Part shown: positions 9,899 to 18,243 of the stretch, piece after piece | Position numbering within the stretch: the stretch's first letter is position 1 | Layout of the letters: each line of letters starts with the position of its first letter | Source: Pseudomonas indica NBRC 103045 | Lineage (GTDB): Bacteria > Pseudomonadota > Gammaproteobacteria > Pseudomonadales > Pseudomonadaceae | Length of the DNA: 64,000 nt | Assembly: GCF_002091635.1 (NCBI RefSeq) | Contig: NZ_BDAC01000004.1 | Location: forward strand, 186,001-250,000 | Reading direction: 5' to 3' | Translations under genes and position numbers: made by a program | The notes under the pieces: model-generated | Seen by the model: only the letters and a program-made list of their open reading frames with translations | Told to the model about the DNA's origin: nothing | Database searches by the model: none

Positions 9899-10771
9899 AT
9901 GAGCTTGCAACTGCTGACCCTGGAAGACGAGCTGAGCCGCGTGGCCCTAGCCCCGGAAATCGGCGGCAGCCTGGTCAACTGGACCCTGCGCGCCAATGGC
10001 CGGCCGCTGTTGCGGCCGAGCGTGGAAGATCGGCTGGACGGCGTCACGCCAAGGCAACTGGCCTGCTACCCGCTGGCCCCCTGGTCCAACCGCATCGCCG
10101 AGGGGGGATTCGACAATCCCGACGGCTGGCTGGCGCTGGCACCCAACACCCCCCACGATCCCTACCCGATCCATGGCAGCGCCTGGCAGCAACCCTGGCG
10201 CGCCATCGAATGCCTGTCGCGCCAGGCCCTGCTGCGGTTGGATAGCCACGAGCCGTTCCCCTATCGGGCGGAGCTGCGCGTGCAACTGATCGACGGCAGC
10301 CTGAACCTTACCCTGAGCGTCACCCACCAGGGCGAACATCCCGCCTGGTATGGCCTCGGCCTGCATCCATATTTCCCGCGCGGTGCACAGACCCAGTTGC
10401 AGGCCAGCGCGCAGCAGGTCTGGATCGGCTCAGCGGATCGTCTGCCCGACCACCAGGAAGACGTTCCTCCGACCTGGCGCTTCGACCAACCACGCGCCCT
10501 GCCCGACGAACGCATCGACCACGCCTTCTCCGGCTGGGACGGCCGCTTCCGCCTGCTGGAACCCGAAGCGGGCTACCAGCTCGAAGGCCGCGCCAGCGGC
10601 TGCGACCACTTCCTGCTCTACACCCCGCCGCAGCAGGACTTCTTCTGCATCGAACCGGTGACCCACCCGATCAACGCCCACCACTTGCCCGGCCGACCGG
10701 GACTGAAGCTGTTGGCCAGGGGCGAAACGATGAAGATGGGATTGACGTTGACGTATCGGGAGGTGGGATAG
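9899..10771 (+). CDS. Aldose 1-epimerase family protein (galactose mutarotase fold)
   Basis: Probable sugar mutarotase, 290 aa, cytoplasmic, no signal peptide. Family landmarks are visible: the SNRI segment near residue 65, an IHG His near 88, the catalytic-type LHPYF motif near 160, an Asp in the SGWDGRF loop, and the C-terminal CIEPVTH motif carrying the Glu and His. Many members of this group act on hexose-6-phosphates or unusual sugars, so the exact substrate is open. It is divergent from the FadR-type regulator gene and may be its target. It ends convergently with the pseudouridine synthase gene. Confidence 0.85.
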   Translation: MSLQLLTLEDELSRVALAPEIGGSLVNWTLRANGRPLLRPSVEDRLDGVTPRQLACYPLAPWSNRIAEGGFDNPDGWLALAPNTPHDPYPIHGSAWQQPWRAIECLSRQALLRLDSHEPFPYRAELRVQLIDGSLNLTLSVTHQGEHPAWYGLGLHPYFPRGAQTQLQASAQQVWIGSADRLPDHQEDVPPTWRFDQPRALPDERIDHAFSGWDGRFRLLEPEAGYQLEGRASGCDHFLLYTPPQQDFFCIEPVTHPINAHHLPGRPGLKLLARGETMKMGLTLTYREVG

Positions 10772-10773
10772 GA

Positions 10774-10840
10774 GTGAGGGGTGGAGAGTGAGGAGTCGAT
10801 CCACAGCGATACCATTCGTTCTCCTCACCCCTCACGCTTT
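10774..10840. terminator. Terminator-like inverted repeat between convergent genes
   Basis: GTGAGGGGTG (10774-10783) pairs perfectly with CACCCCTCAC (10826-10835), followed by GCTTTT. A second smaller pair, GTGAGGAG with CTCCTCAC, lies inside. A related motif recurs at 30532-30572, also between convergent genes. Confidence 0.5.
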
Positions 10841-10854
10841 TCCTTCTTCACGCC

Positions 10855-11757
10855 TCACCATTCCAACCGCAACCGGCTTTCGAAACAACGTGCCTCGCCG
10901 GTCACGGGATCGTCGAAGGCCAAACTGCGGGCCAGCAGCTTCAGCGGGCGGCTGTAATCGTCCTGGCTACGCGGGACGCGCTCGGTCAGTTCCGGGTAGA
11001 AGGGGTCGTTGCATAGCCCGGCACCGAGGGCGGCCATGTGCAGGCGCAGTTGGTGCTTTTTCCCGCTGATCGGATGCAGCGCATAACGCCACAGCGCACC
11101 GTTGCGTTCGAGCACGTCGATGTGGGTCTCGCTGTTGGCCGGCCCCTCCTCCGCTTCGCGCATACGGAAGAAAGGCTCGCCGGCGACCATCCGGCTGCGG
11201 TGCACCCGAGGGAAGTCGAGGGCGGGTAGCGCCGGGGCGATGGCTTCATAGGTCTTGTCGATCCGCCGGTCGCGGAACAGTGCCTGATAAGCCGCGCGGC
11301 TCGCCGGGTTGGCGGAGAACAGCACCAGCCCGGCAGTCAGCCGGTCGATGCGATGCAGCGGCGACAGCTGCGGGTTGCCGAGCCGGCGAATCAAGCGCGC
11401 CAACAGGGTTTCCTCGACGTATTCGCCGGAGGGCATCACCGGCAGGAAGTGCGGTTTGTCCGCCACCACCAGATGTTCGTCGACGAACAACACCTGCTCC
11501 TCGAAGGGGATCGGCGTTTCCGTCGACACCTCGCGGAAATAGTGCACACGCAGCCCCACCCGGTAGGGATGGTCGGGACCGATCGGTTGCCCGTCACTAT
11601 CCAGCACCCGCCCACGGGCCATGCGATCGAGCCAGACGTCACGGCCGATGGCATGGAAGTGTGCGCACAGGCAATCCAGCACCGTCGCCCACGGGCCTTG
11701 TGGCAGGTGCAGGGTGCTGGGGCGGAGGCCATTGGCGGGGTGAAGGCGATCGGTCAT
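10855..11757 (-). CDS. RluA-family RNA pseudouridine synthase
   Basis: Predicted RNA pseudouridine synthase, 300 aa. I chose the ATG at 11757; the frame continues upstream, but that part is Arg/Pro-rich and lies in the divergent promoter region. It has an S4-like N-terminal part (about 15-75) and the RluA catalytic signature HRIDRLTAGL (about residue 150) with the catalytic Asp. The C-terminal ISGKKHQLRLHM motif is typical of the RluA/RluC/RluD group. The RNA target cannot be inferred. It is divergent from the isochorismatase-fold gene. Confidence 0.85.
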   Translation of the reverse strand: MTDRLHPANGLRPSTLHLPQGPWATVLDCLCAHFHAIGRDVWLDRMARGRVLDSDGQPIGPDHPYRVGLRVHYFREVSTETPIPFEEQVLFVDEHLVVADKPHFLPVMPSGEYVEETLLARLIRRLGNPQLSPLHRIDRLTAGLVLFSANPASRAAYQALFRDRRIDKTYEAIAPALPALDFPRVHRSRMVAGEPFFRMREAEEGPANSETHIDVLERNGALWRYALHPISGKKHQLRLHMAALGAGLCNDPFYPELTERVPRSQDDYSRPLKLLARSLAFDDPVTGEARCFESRLRLEW

Positions 11758-11911
11758 GGCGCGGGTCGGTCGGGAAAGACGCGCATTAGGCCGCAGCCAT
11801 ACGGCCCCGTCAAAGCCTGGCGGACCGGGGGCGCAACTGTTGCGACGGATACGAGTCCACCTGAGGTGAACCTGTCGAAGAAGCCGGGCGGCGGCCCGGA
11901 CGGAGGTACTT

Positions 11912-12487
11912 ATGCATACCGCCTTCATCGGTCTGGACTACATCGTCGACATCATGCACCCGAACGGCAAGATCGCCCGCGCCGCCAGCCAGGCGAGCGA
12001 GCGCGACGTCGTCGGCAAGGCCAACCGCGTGCTGGCCATTGCCCGGGAGAGGGATTGGCTGCGGGTGCTGGTCAAGGTCGGTTTCGCGCTCAGCTACCTG
12101 GACCAGCCGAAAGCCTCGCCGATGTTCGGCAAGGCCCATGAGGTCGGTGCCCTGGCGCTGGGTGCCAAAGGCACAGAGTTCCACCCGCAGCTGGATGTCG
12201 GCAACGATTGCCTGGTCGTGATCAAGCCGCGCGTCAGCGGCTTCTATGGCACCTCGCTGGACGCGATCCTGCGCGCCAACCACATCCAGCGCTTGGTGAT
12301 CGCCGGGGTCAGCAGCACTTGGGCAGTACAGAGCACCGTGCGCGACGGACATGACCGCGATTACGAAGTCATCGTGGTGGAGGATGCCTGCGCTGCGGCC
12401 AGCGAGGAGGAACACGACGCGTCGATGCAGATGCTCGGCACCATCGCCAGAGTGGTGACAAGCGAAGCGCTGGTGGAGTTGATGTAG
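11912..12487 (+). CDS. Isochorismatase-fold (cysteine hydrolase-like) protein lacking the catalytic Cys
   Basis: 191-aa single-domain protein of the isochorismatase/nicotinamidase fold, with a strong GGAGG ribosome-binding site before the ATG. The Asp (D9) and Lys (K105) of the usual Asp-Lys-Cys triad are in place. The nucleophile position in the GVSSTWAVQST loop is alanine (A138) where hydrolases have Cys. True isochorismatases also lack the Cys but have a Gly-containing variant of this loop. It may be catalytically different or a binding protein. No partner gene is obvious; the divergent neighbour is an RNA-modifying enzyme. Confidence 0.8.
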   Translation: MHTAFIGLDYIVDIMHPNGKIARAASQASERDVVGKANRVLAIARERDWLRVLVKVGFALSYLDQPKASPMFGKAHEVGALALGAKGTEFHPQLDVGNDCLVVIKPRVSGFYGTSLDAILRANHIQRLVIAGVSSTWAVQSTVRDGHDRDYEVIVVEDACAAASEEEHDASMQMLGTIARVVTSEALVELM

Positions 12488-12498
12488 CGGATTCCGGC

Positions 12499-12566
12499 AG
12501 GAGCGAGCGCTGCTCGCGAATCGGCGGTTGTCGGAGGCACGGTTCGCCAGCAGAGCTGGCTCCTAC
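12499..12566. repeat. REP pair
   Basis: Two REP-type arms, GCAGGAGCGAGCGCTGCTCG at about 12499 and GCCAGCAGAGCTGGCTCCTAC ending at 12566, lie in the gap between convergent genes. Confidence 0.7.
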
Positions 12567-12599
12567 ACGAGCGGTTAACAAGCGGACGAAATTCGTCTG

Positions 12600-13028
12600 T
12601 CAGACGTGAACGCCGCTCTCGCGCTCCCAGGCGCAACGGACCCGCAGGTCGCCCTCACGCGGGCTGTGGAAACCGCTCTCCGACTCCCAGCGGAAGATGT
12701 GGCTGCCGTTCAGTTCGGTTTCCAGATGCACCACCGCACTGGCCCAGTAGAGCTGCTTGAGCAGCGCCTCGAACTCCTGCACCCAGAGCTTCCACTCGTA
12801 TTCCACCGTCTGGTAGCTGGCGCCGAAGTGGATCACCTGGGTCCGGTAGAGACCCGCGCCGGGGAGGTCGCAGAAGGAGAACATTTCCCGACCGAGGAAC
12901 GGCCAGGCTTCGCCACCGGGCAGGCTGGCCAGTATCCGATGGTTGGTTTCGCGGCGCAGGATGCGCTGGTCCGGGTTATCGGACGGCCAGTCACGGATGC
13001 AGCCATAGACAATGGATTCGGACTCCAC
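12600..13028 (-). CDS. Conserved hypothetical protein, unrecognised
   Basis: 142-aa soluble protein with no signal peptide, membrane helix or motif that I recognise. It is rich in Trp and Glu. The start is GTG at 13028, supported by an AGGAG seven bases upstream; no ATG fits better. It is convergent with the isochorismatase-fold gene across a REP pair and about 110 bp downstream of a transporter gene on the same strand. No function is proposed. Confidence 0.65.
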   Translation of the reverse strand: MESESIVYGCIRDWPSDNPDQRILRRETNHRILASLPGGEAWPFLGREMFSFCDLPGAGLYRTQVIHFGASYQTVEYEWKLWVQEFEALLKQLYWASAVVHLETELNGSHIFRWESESGFHSPREGDLRVRCAWERESGVHV

Positions 13029-13136
13029 GCGGGCACTCCTGGAAATGGACGCAGCCTTCTAACACAGGGCAAGGCCAAGGCCAAGGAACTGGCGCTCGGC
13101 TTGAACAGGTCGTGACCGGAGCGTCGCCGTCCGGCG

Positions 13137-14321
13137 TTATGGGGTGGACGAACGGCTCGCCCGCGGATGCAGCCGCCAGGCGAGCACACACATCAGCAGC
13201 GCCAGCAGGGTGAGCACCAGGAACGGCAGGCGGTAGGTGCCGGAGAGGTCGCGGCCGAGGCCGGCGAGCACCGGTGTCAGGCAGCCCAGGCTGTAGCCGG
13301 CGCAGAGCATCATCGCCGTCCAGCGGCTGACCGCCAGGGGCGTCTTCACTTCGTACATCGGCAGTACCAGGGACAGGGCGAAGGAGCCGCTGAGACCGAA
13401 GCCCATGAGCAGCGCCCAGCACTCCGGCACGAAGGTCGGGAAGAAGGTGATCATGCCCAGGCACAGCGACGACGACAGGCCGCAGGCCAGCAGGAGCTGG
13501 TAGCGCTTGTCAAAACGCTGGGCCAGCCAAGGCACCAGATAGGCGCTGGCCAAACCGATCAACATGAACAGACTGAACAGGCTGTTGGCCCGCAGCAGGC
13601 TCATACCGGCTTCGTGGTAGCGCGCCACCAGCCAGGTGGTCAGGGCGTAGAACAGCCCCGCCTGGATGGCGAAGAACCCGGTGATCAGCCAGGCACGCGG
13701 CTCGCGCCAGGGCAACCCGCCCGCTTCGGCGCCTTCCTGCGCGGTTTCCCGCACATTCGGCAGACGCGCCCACAGCACCAGTGCAACGGCCGCCGGCAGA
13801 GCCCAAATGGCCAGGCCGTAGGTCCAGTCATCGCCCAGCAGCGCCACGGTCGGCGCCGTCAGCACCGCGCCACCGGCACCGCCGATGGCCATGCTGAACG
13901 AATACCAGCCCACCACGCGGCCGATATGACCAACGAAATAGCGCTTGATGAAACCGGACAGCAACGGCCCGGCGACGGCGATACCGGCCCCCAGCAGCAC
14001 GGCGCTGCCGATCAGCACGGCACTGGCATGGCCCAGCAGACGCAGCAGGAGTGCTCCGAGGATCATCCCCAGGCAGACAGTGATGGTGCGTTCCAGGCCA
14101 AAACGCAACGCCAGGCGCGGGGCCAACGGCGCGAGCAGGCCCATGCAAAGTACCGGCAGCGCGGTGGTCAGGCTGATCAGGCCACGGCTGAGCGCCAGCT
14201 CATCGGCGATCCGTTCGATCAGAGGGGCAAAGGAGGTGATGCCGGGGCGCAGGTTGATCGCCGCCAGCACCAGGGCCAGCATCAGCATGGCCCGGGATAC
14301 GGCTTTCACAGGGGTTTCCAA
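13137..14321 (-). CDS. MFS transporter, CynX/NimT-like
   Basis: Inner-membrane major facilitator of 394 aa with about 12 hydrophobic segments. The N-terminal region with AINLRPGITSFAPL is typical of the CynX/NimT (cyanate / 2-nitroimidazole) subfamily, whose members have Arg-Pro in the first helix. No cyanase or carbonic anhydrase gene is next to it, so the cyanate assignment is only by subfamily and the substrate is uncertain. Confidence 0.8.
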   Translation of the reverse strand: METPVKAVSRAMLMLALVLAAINLRPGITSFAPLIERIADELALSRGLISLTTALPVLCMGLLAPLAPRLALRFGLERTITVCLGMILGALLLRLLGHASAVLIGSAVLLGAGIAVAGPLLSGFIKRYFVGHIGRVVGWYSFSMAIGGAGGAVLTAPTVALLGDDWTYGLAIWALPAAVALVLWARLPNVRETAQEGAEAGGLPWREPRAWLITGFFAIQAGLFYALTTWLVARYHEAGMSLLRANSLFSLFMLIGLASAYLVPWLAQRFDKRYQLLLACGLSSSLCLGMITFFPTFVPECWALLMGFGLSGSFALSLVLPMYEVKTPLAVSRWTAMMLCAGYSLGCLTPVLAGLGRDLSGTYRLPFLVLTLLALLMCVLAWRLHPRASRSSTP

Positions 14322-14683
14322 CGATTTGCGGCAGGCAGGCCGGAAGCGGAAACCCTACCCGGACAGACTGTTCCAGGCAAGGGAAAGCTGACCATAAGGA
14401 CAACTTGAAAGTAAGCGGATGGACTTGTGGGCGGATGAAGTCGCTCTGTCTTCGTCAAGCGTTGCTGGACAGTCCTGAGCCCAACCGACTACTGAGTTCA
14501 ATAGGCACTTCTTGTTTCTCCCCCCGGCGAGTTACTTCTGGCAGTCGCCCCAGAAGGTAACCAAGAGGGCTTGCTCCTACATACGGCCCCGGCTTCGCCG
14601 GGGTTCCCTCTCCACTTTAGGGGAGAGGGGTTTGCTCGCACATGGCAAAGATCATGCGCCATCCGGGACAACCACCTCCCAAC
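14322..14683. other. Non-coding gap with several hairpins
   Basis: 362 bp without a convincing gene. It contains an imperfect inverted repeat of the GTTACTTCTG / CAGAAGGTAAC type at 14531-14561, a perfect CCCCGGC-TTC-GCCGGGG hairpin at 14587-14603, and a CCTCTCC / GGGGAGAGG hairpin just after it. These are probably 3'-end structures for the short-chain dehydrogenase gene or dispersed repeats. Short frames here look like repeat translation. Confidence 0.55.
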
Positions 14684-15493
14684 TCAGCCCTGGCGAGCCT
14701 TGGCGCGCATCTTGGCCGCCATGCTGGCCATCTCGTCATAGAGCGCCTGCGGATTCTGCCGCTTGAGCTGCCAGGCCATGCGGCCCATTTCGTGGGGCAG
14801 GATCATGAACTCGCCCTTCTCCACCTCGCGGTAGATATAGTCGGCGATATCCGCGGCACTGATCGGCGAACTCTCCAGCAGCTTGCCGACCTGGGCCTTC
14901 ATTTCCGGCGTCGGGCCGCGAAAGGAGTCCAGCAGGTTGGTCTGGAAGAACGACGGGCAGACCACATGGACACCGATCTCCTGCTGGCGCAGCTCCGCCA
15001 GCAGGCTTTCCGACAGCGCCACCACCCCGGCCTTGGCCACGTTGTAGTTGCTCATCGCCGGGCCCTGCATCAACGCGGCCATGGAGGCGATGTTGATAAT
15101 CCGGCCACGGCTGCGCTCCAGCAGCGGCAGGAAGGCCTTGCAGCCCTTGACCACGCCCATCAGGTTAATCGCGATCTGCCAGTCCCAGTCTTCCAGCGAC
15201 AGCTCGCTGAAGAAGCCGCCGGAGGCCACGCCGGCGTTGTTGACGATGACGTCGATGCCGCCGAACTGCTCGTCGCAGGCCTGGGCCAGGGCGGTGAGCT
15301 GGCTGTAGTCGCGCACGTCGCAACGGCGGGTGAACCCGTCGCCGCCGGCTTCGCGGACCAGTCGCAGGGTTTCCTGCAGGCCGGCGTCGTTGACGTCGGA
15401 CAGAGCCAGCCACCAGCCTTCACGCGCCCAGCGCAGGGCGATCTCGCGACCGAGGCCGGAACCGGCGCCGGTAATCATCATGCGGTTTTGCAT
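14684..15493 (-). CDS. Short-chain dehydrogenase/reductase
   Basis: NAD(P)-dependent oxidoreductase of the classical SDR family, 269 aa. It has the TGAGSGLG nucleotide-binding motif near residue 8, the NNAG motif near 88, and the catalytic Ser-Tyr-Lys set in NIASM and NYNVAKAG (about 138-158). The start at 15493 puts the Rossmann motif at the expected distance; no strong ribosome-binding site is seen. The substrate is unknown. It is downstream of the DUF2784 gene on the same strand, separated by about 105 bp. Confidence 0.85.
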   Translation of the reverse strand: MQNRMMITGAGSGLGREIALRWAREGWWLALSDVNDAGLQETLRLVREAGGDGFTRRCDVRDYSQLTALAQACDEQFGGIDVIVNNAGVASGGFFSELSLEDWDWQIAINLMGVVKGCKAFLPLLERSRGRIINIASMAALMQGPAMSNYNVAKAGVVALSESLLAELRQQEIGVHVVCPSFFQTNLLDSFRGPTPEMKAQVGKLLESSPISAADIADYIYREVEKGEFMILPHEMGRMAWQLKRQNPQALYDEMASMAAKMRAKARQG

Positions 15494-15598
15494 AGGGAGG
15501 TTTGCCTGTTGTTCTAGGGAGTTGGCCGCAGTGTAGCGAAGCCCGACGGGGCGCCGAGCCACCATCAGGCTGCTGAATGACCAGGGCAAACCCGCCGG

Positions 15599-15967
15599 CT
15601 AGCGAGGGTTGATCCGACGCAACAAGAGAGTCCCATAGACCAGCCCGTTGACCAACAACACCACCCCGCCCAGCCAAAGTTGCATCTGCGGGGTCAGCCC
15701 GCTCGGGTAGATCAGCGGGATCAGGTAATGCTCGATGAAACCGCCGTCGTAACCCTGCTCGCCAGCCGCGCGCCGCAAGGCATTTTCCCAGGGGGTCAGC
15801 GGGCAGTACAGGTGGAACAGTTCGACGGCCGCGCCCCAGGCTGCCGCCGGCAGGTGCAGCCAGGCCAGCCAGTGCCACTTCAGCACCAGCAACCCGCCGA
15901 GCAGAACGAAGAGAATGAAGCCTAGATGCAGGAGAACCAACGCATCGGCGGCCAGCCGGTAGACCAT
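15599..15967 (-). CDS. DUF2784 membrane protein
   Basis: 122-aa protein with three to four predicted membrane helices. The pattern of His, Trp and Cys residues around HLGF, KWHWLAWLH and ELFHLYCPLTPWE matches the DUF2784 family. The function of the family is not known. The conserved His/Cys residues close to membrane boundaries could bind metal or haem, but that is speculation. Confidence 0.8.
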   Translation of the reverse strand: MVYRLAADALVLLHLGFILFVLLGGLLVLKWHWLAWLHLPAAAWGAAVELFHLYCPLTPWENALRRAAGEQGYDGGFIEHYLIPLIYPSGLTPQMQLWLGGVVLLVNGLVYGTLLLRRINPR

Positions 15968-16104
15968 GACAAGCCCCTCCTGGATAGCGGAACCGTATGT
16001 CCCCTGGGCAGGAATCTTGCTCCGGCCAACGAGTCGGAATCAGTAAGCGCGGCGTTTTTCCGACCCGAAGCCACGCGTCCCGTTCCGACGAGAGGAGTCA
16101 CCCT

Positions 16105-16263
16105 ATGACGCTCACCACTCTTCTGATCGTGATCCTGTTGATCCTACTGATTGGCGGCCTGCCGGTCTTTCCCCACTCGAGCACCTGGGGCTATGGCCCA
16201 TCCGGTGCCATCGGCGTTCTGCTGGTCGTGGTGGTGGTGCTGTTACTGCTCGGTGTGATCTGA
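16105..16263 (+). CDS. DUF3309 small hydrophobic protein
   Basis: 52-aa protein made of two hydrophobic helices joined by a short loop (GGLPVFPHSSTWGYGPSG), the layout of the DUF3309 family. The ATG at 16105 is chosen because an AGAGGAG ribosome-binding site precedes it; a longer upstream frame has no signal. Such proteins are often stress-induced membrane peptides of unknown role. It ends 9 bp from the convergent cupin gene. Confidence 0.8.
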   Translation: MTLTTLLIVILLILLIGGLPVFPHSSTWGYGPSGAIGVLLVVVVVLLLLGVI

Positions 16264-16272
16264 CCGATCCGC

Positions 16273-16602
16273 TCAGTCGACCACGAACAGCTTCGCCCCG
16301 ATGGGTGTAGAGGAACGGTGCGCCTCCGCGTGGTCGGCCACCTGATAGCTCATGCCGGGCTGGAGGACGAACTGGCGTCCGTCCGCCAGTTCGGTGTGCA
16401 GCTCACCTTCCAGGCACAGCAGGATGTGGCCTTTCTCGCACCAGTGATCCGCCAGATAACCCGGCGTGTATTCCACCATGCGTACCCGTAGCTCGCCGAA
16501 CCGGCAGGTGCGCCAGTAGGCCGTGCCGGTTTCACCGGGATGTTCGCTGCGCTCGACGCTGGACCACTCGGTGACGCCGAAGGGAATGTCGCTGATTTTC
16601 AT
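16273..16602 (-). CDS. DHCW-motif cupin-fold protein
   Basis: 109-aa single cupin barrel. The ADHWCEKGH segment near residue 51 matches the DHCW-motif cupin group (here in the order DHWC), followed by GELHTEL and a C-terminal His-containing strand. It probably binds a metal; no substrate is known. It lies downstream of betX on the same strand, but a strong hairpin separates them. Confidence 0.8.
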   Translation of the reverse strand: MKISDIPFGVTEWSSVERSEHPGETGTAYWRTCRFGELRVRMVEYTPGYLADHWCEKGHILLCLEGELHTELADGRQFVLQPGMSYQVADHAEAHRSSTPIGAKLFVVD

Positions 16603-16608
16603 GGAGAG

Positions 16609-16643
16609 ACCCTCGGGAATGTCCGAGGATCATTCCCGAGGGT
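16609..16643 (-). terminator. Strong hairpin downstream of betX
   Basis: ACCCTCGGGAATG (16609-16621) pairs perfectly over 13 bp with 16631-16643 around a 9-nt loop. It has no T-tract but sits between the end of betX and the start of the cupin gene, so it could end or stabilise the betX transcript. Confidence 0.55.
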
Positions 16644-16659
16644 TCGGTGGCTGTCCACT

Positions 16660-16684
16660 CTGCGGGGCGAATGCGTTCGCCCTG
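16660..16684. repeat. REP-like palindrome
   Basis: A GGGGCGAATGCGTTCGCCC-type palindrome, a variant of the REP family seen elsewhere, lies just beyond the stop of betX. Confidence 0.55.
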
Positions 16685-16697
16685 CGGTTTCACGCTG

Positions 16698-17549
16698 TCA
16701 CTGCAGCCATTCCTGGACCCGTTGCGGGTTCTCGCTGACCCACTTCTGGGCGGCGGCGGCAGGCTTGGCGCCTTCTTCGATAGCCAGCATCACCTGGCCG
16801 ATCTCGTCCGGCTTCCAGGAGAATTTCTTGAGGAAGGCGACCACCTGCGGTGCCTTTTTCTCCAGGCCCGGGTTGACGATGTTGTCCACATGCTCGGCAT
16901 CGCCGTAGACACCTTTCGGGTCTTCCAGGAAGCGCAGCTTCCACTTGGCGAACATCCAGTGCGGAATCCAGCCGGTCACGGCCACGGGCTTGTTGGCATT
17001 GATCGAGCGCGCCAATTCGGCGGTCATGGCGCTGCCGGAGCTGGCCTGCAGCTTATAGTCCAGGCCGTAGTCCTTGATTGCCTGGTCGGTCTTCAGCATC
17101 ACGCCGGAGCCGGCGTCAATGCCGACGATGCGACCACGAAAGGCGTCCTTCTGTGCCTGCAGGTCGCCGATGCTCTTCGCCGTAACGTATTCCGGCACGA
17201 TCAGGCCGATCTTGGCGTCGTTGAAGTTCGGCCCCAGATCGACGACTTCGTCCTTGAGCTTTTCGTAGTACGAACCGTGGGTCACCGGCAGCCAGGCGGA
17301 CAGCATGGCGTCGAGTTGTCCCTTGGCCACGCCCTGCCACATGATGCCGGTAGCGACAGGCATCAACTGGACGTCGTAGCCCAGCTTCTGCTTGATCACC
17401 TCGGCCGCCACATGGGTGGTCGCCACGCTGTCCGACCAGCCGTCCACATAGCCGATCTTCAGGGTTGCCTTCTCGGCGGCGCCCGCCATGCCGGCACCGA
17501 GTGCGAGCAGCAGACCCGCCCCCACTCCCATCAAACGTCGAATATTCAT
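16698..17549 (-). CDS. betX: Glycine betaine-type ABC substrate-binding protein, BetX-like
   Basis: Periplasmic binding protein of the OpuAC/ProX family, 283 aa. The ATG at 17549 follows a GGGAG ribosome-binding site and gives a clean Sec signal peptide (residues 1-23, cut after AGA). The mature part has the Trp-rich ligand-box residues of betaine binders (DGWSDS, SAWLP, TGWIPHWMF). There are no permease or ATPase genes beside it, as for the orphan binding proteins of Pseudomonas that share the CbcWV core. BetX in P. aeruginosa binds glycine betaine; its genomic neighbourhood matches this one as I recall it. Confidence 0.82.
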   Translation of the reverse strand: MNIRRLMGVGAGLLLALGAGMAGAAEKATLKIGYVDGWSDSVATTHVAAEVIKQKLGYDVQLMPVATGIMWQGVAKGQLDAMLSAWLPVTHGSYYEKLKDEVVDLGPNFNDAKIGLIVPEYVTAKSIGDLQAQKDAFRGRIVGIDAGSGVMLKTDQAIKDYGLDYKLQASSGSAMTAELARSINANKPVAVTGWIPHWMFAKWKLRFLEDPKGVYGDAEHVDNIVNPGLEKKAPQVVAFLKKFSWKPDEIGQVMLAIEEGAKPAAAAQKWVSENPQRVQEWLQ

Positions 17550-17904
17550 AGTCGCTCCCCGTGTGCGCATGTTGCGCTCAAGCCTGGAATGTTTGTTCTG
17601 GTTCGGGTGCGCCCCCTTCACGCCCCACCGCCTTGGCCATTCGCCAGCGGAGTACTGGCCGCTTGATCATCGGCGCGGTGCGGCGGGAAAAATGCTCTGA
17701 CAGCGACACGCAACCCAACAAGAAACGACAAGCCGGGTGCAGTCGGCGGAGCCTCGCCTTTCCTGCCCCGTGGCAGTGCATCGGCGCACCTCATCCCAAG
17801 CATTCAATTCATCTATCGATCCAATAATGTCTGAACATTTCCTCTATTCGCCCCTTCGCTCTACTCTGAGCACAACGAAGAATGATTCTTATTAGAGGTG
17901 TGCC
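17550..17904. other. Divergent intergenic region betX / DUF2061
   Basis: 355 bp with no convincing gene. It must hold the promoters for betX (leftward) and the DUF2061 gene (rightward). A Fur-box-like sequence lies at its right end. I see no clear hairpin or riboswitch-like structure. Confidence 0.5.
17878..17896. promoter_or_regulatory. Candidate Fur box
   Basis: The sequence AAGAATGATTCTTATTAGA matches, on the reverse strand and by manual alignment, 13 of 19 positions of the classical Fur consensus GATAATGATAATCATTATC. It lies 8 bp before the DUF2061 start codon, overlapping where the transcript leader would begin, so the gene may be iron-repressed. Confidence 0.45.
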
Positions 17905-18135
17905 ATGCTCAAGACCGTAACCTTCACCGTGATGCACTTCTGTATCGCTTTCAGCGTGGCCTACGTGCTGACCGGCAGCGTGACCGTCGGGGGTCTGGTG
18001 GCTGCGGTGGAGCCGTTGTGCAACTCGGTAGGGTTCTACTTCCACGAAAAAATCTGGTCGAAGCTGGAATCGAAAAAGAAAGACGCGGCATCGGCATCGA
18101 TTCCCAGACATGCCTGGCTGCACCACCACGCCTGA
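17905..18135 (+). CDS. DUF2061 membrane protein
   Basis: 76-aa protein with two membrane helices (about 8-25 and 28-45), ending in a charged and His-rich tail. The pattern KTVTFTVMHFCIAFSVAY followed by EPLCNSVGFYFHEKIW is that of the DUF2061 family. A GAGGTG ribosome-binding site precedes the ATG. The Fur-like site just upstream suggests iron control. The function of the family is unknown. Confidence 0.8.
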   Translation: MLKTVTFTVMHFCIAFSVAYVLTGSVTVGGLVAAVEPLCNSVGFYFHEKIWSKLESKKKDAASASIPRHAWLHHHA

Positions 18136-18243
18136 GCGGGAGGAAACCAATCGGCGCCGGATGCAGTCCATAGCGCTGTCAGCCCTCCCATTCCGGTGGA
18201 AATACGGCAAGATGCGCACCTTCGCATCCATGCCAGCCAAACC

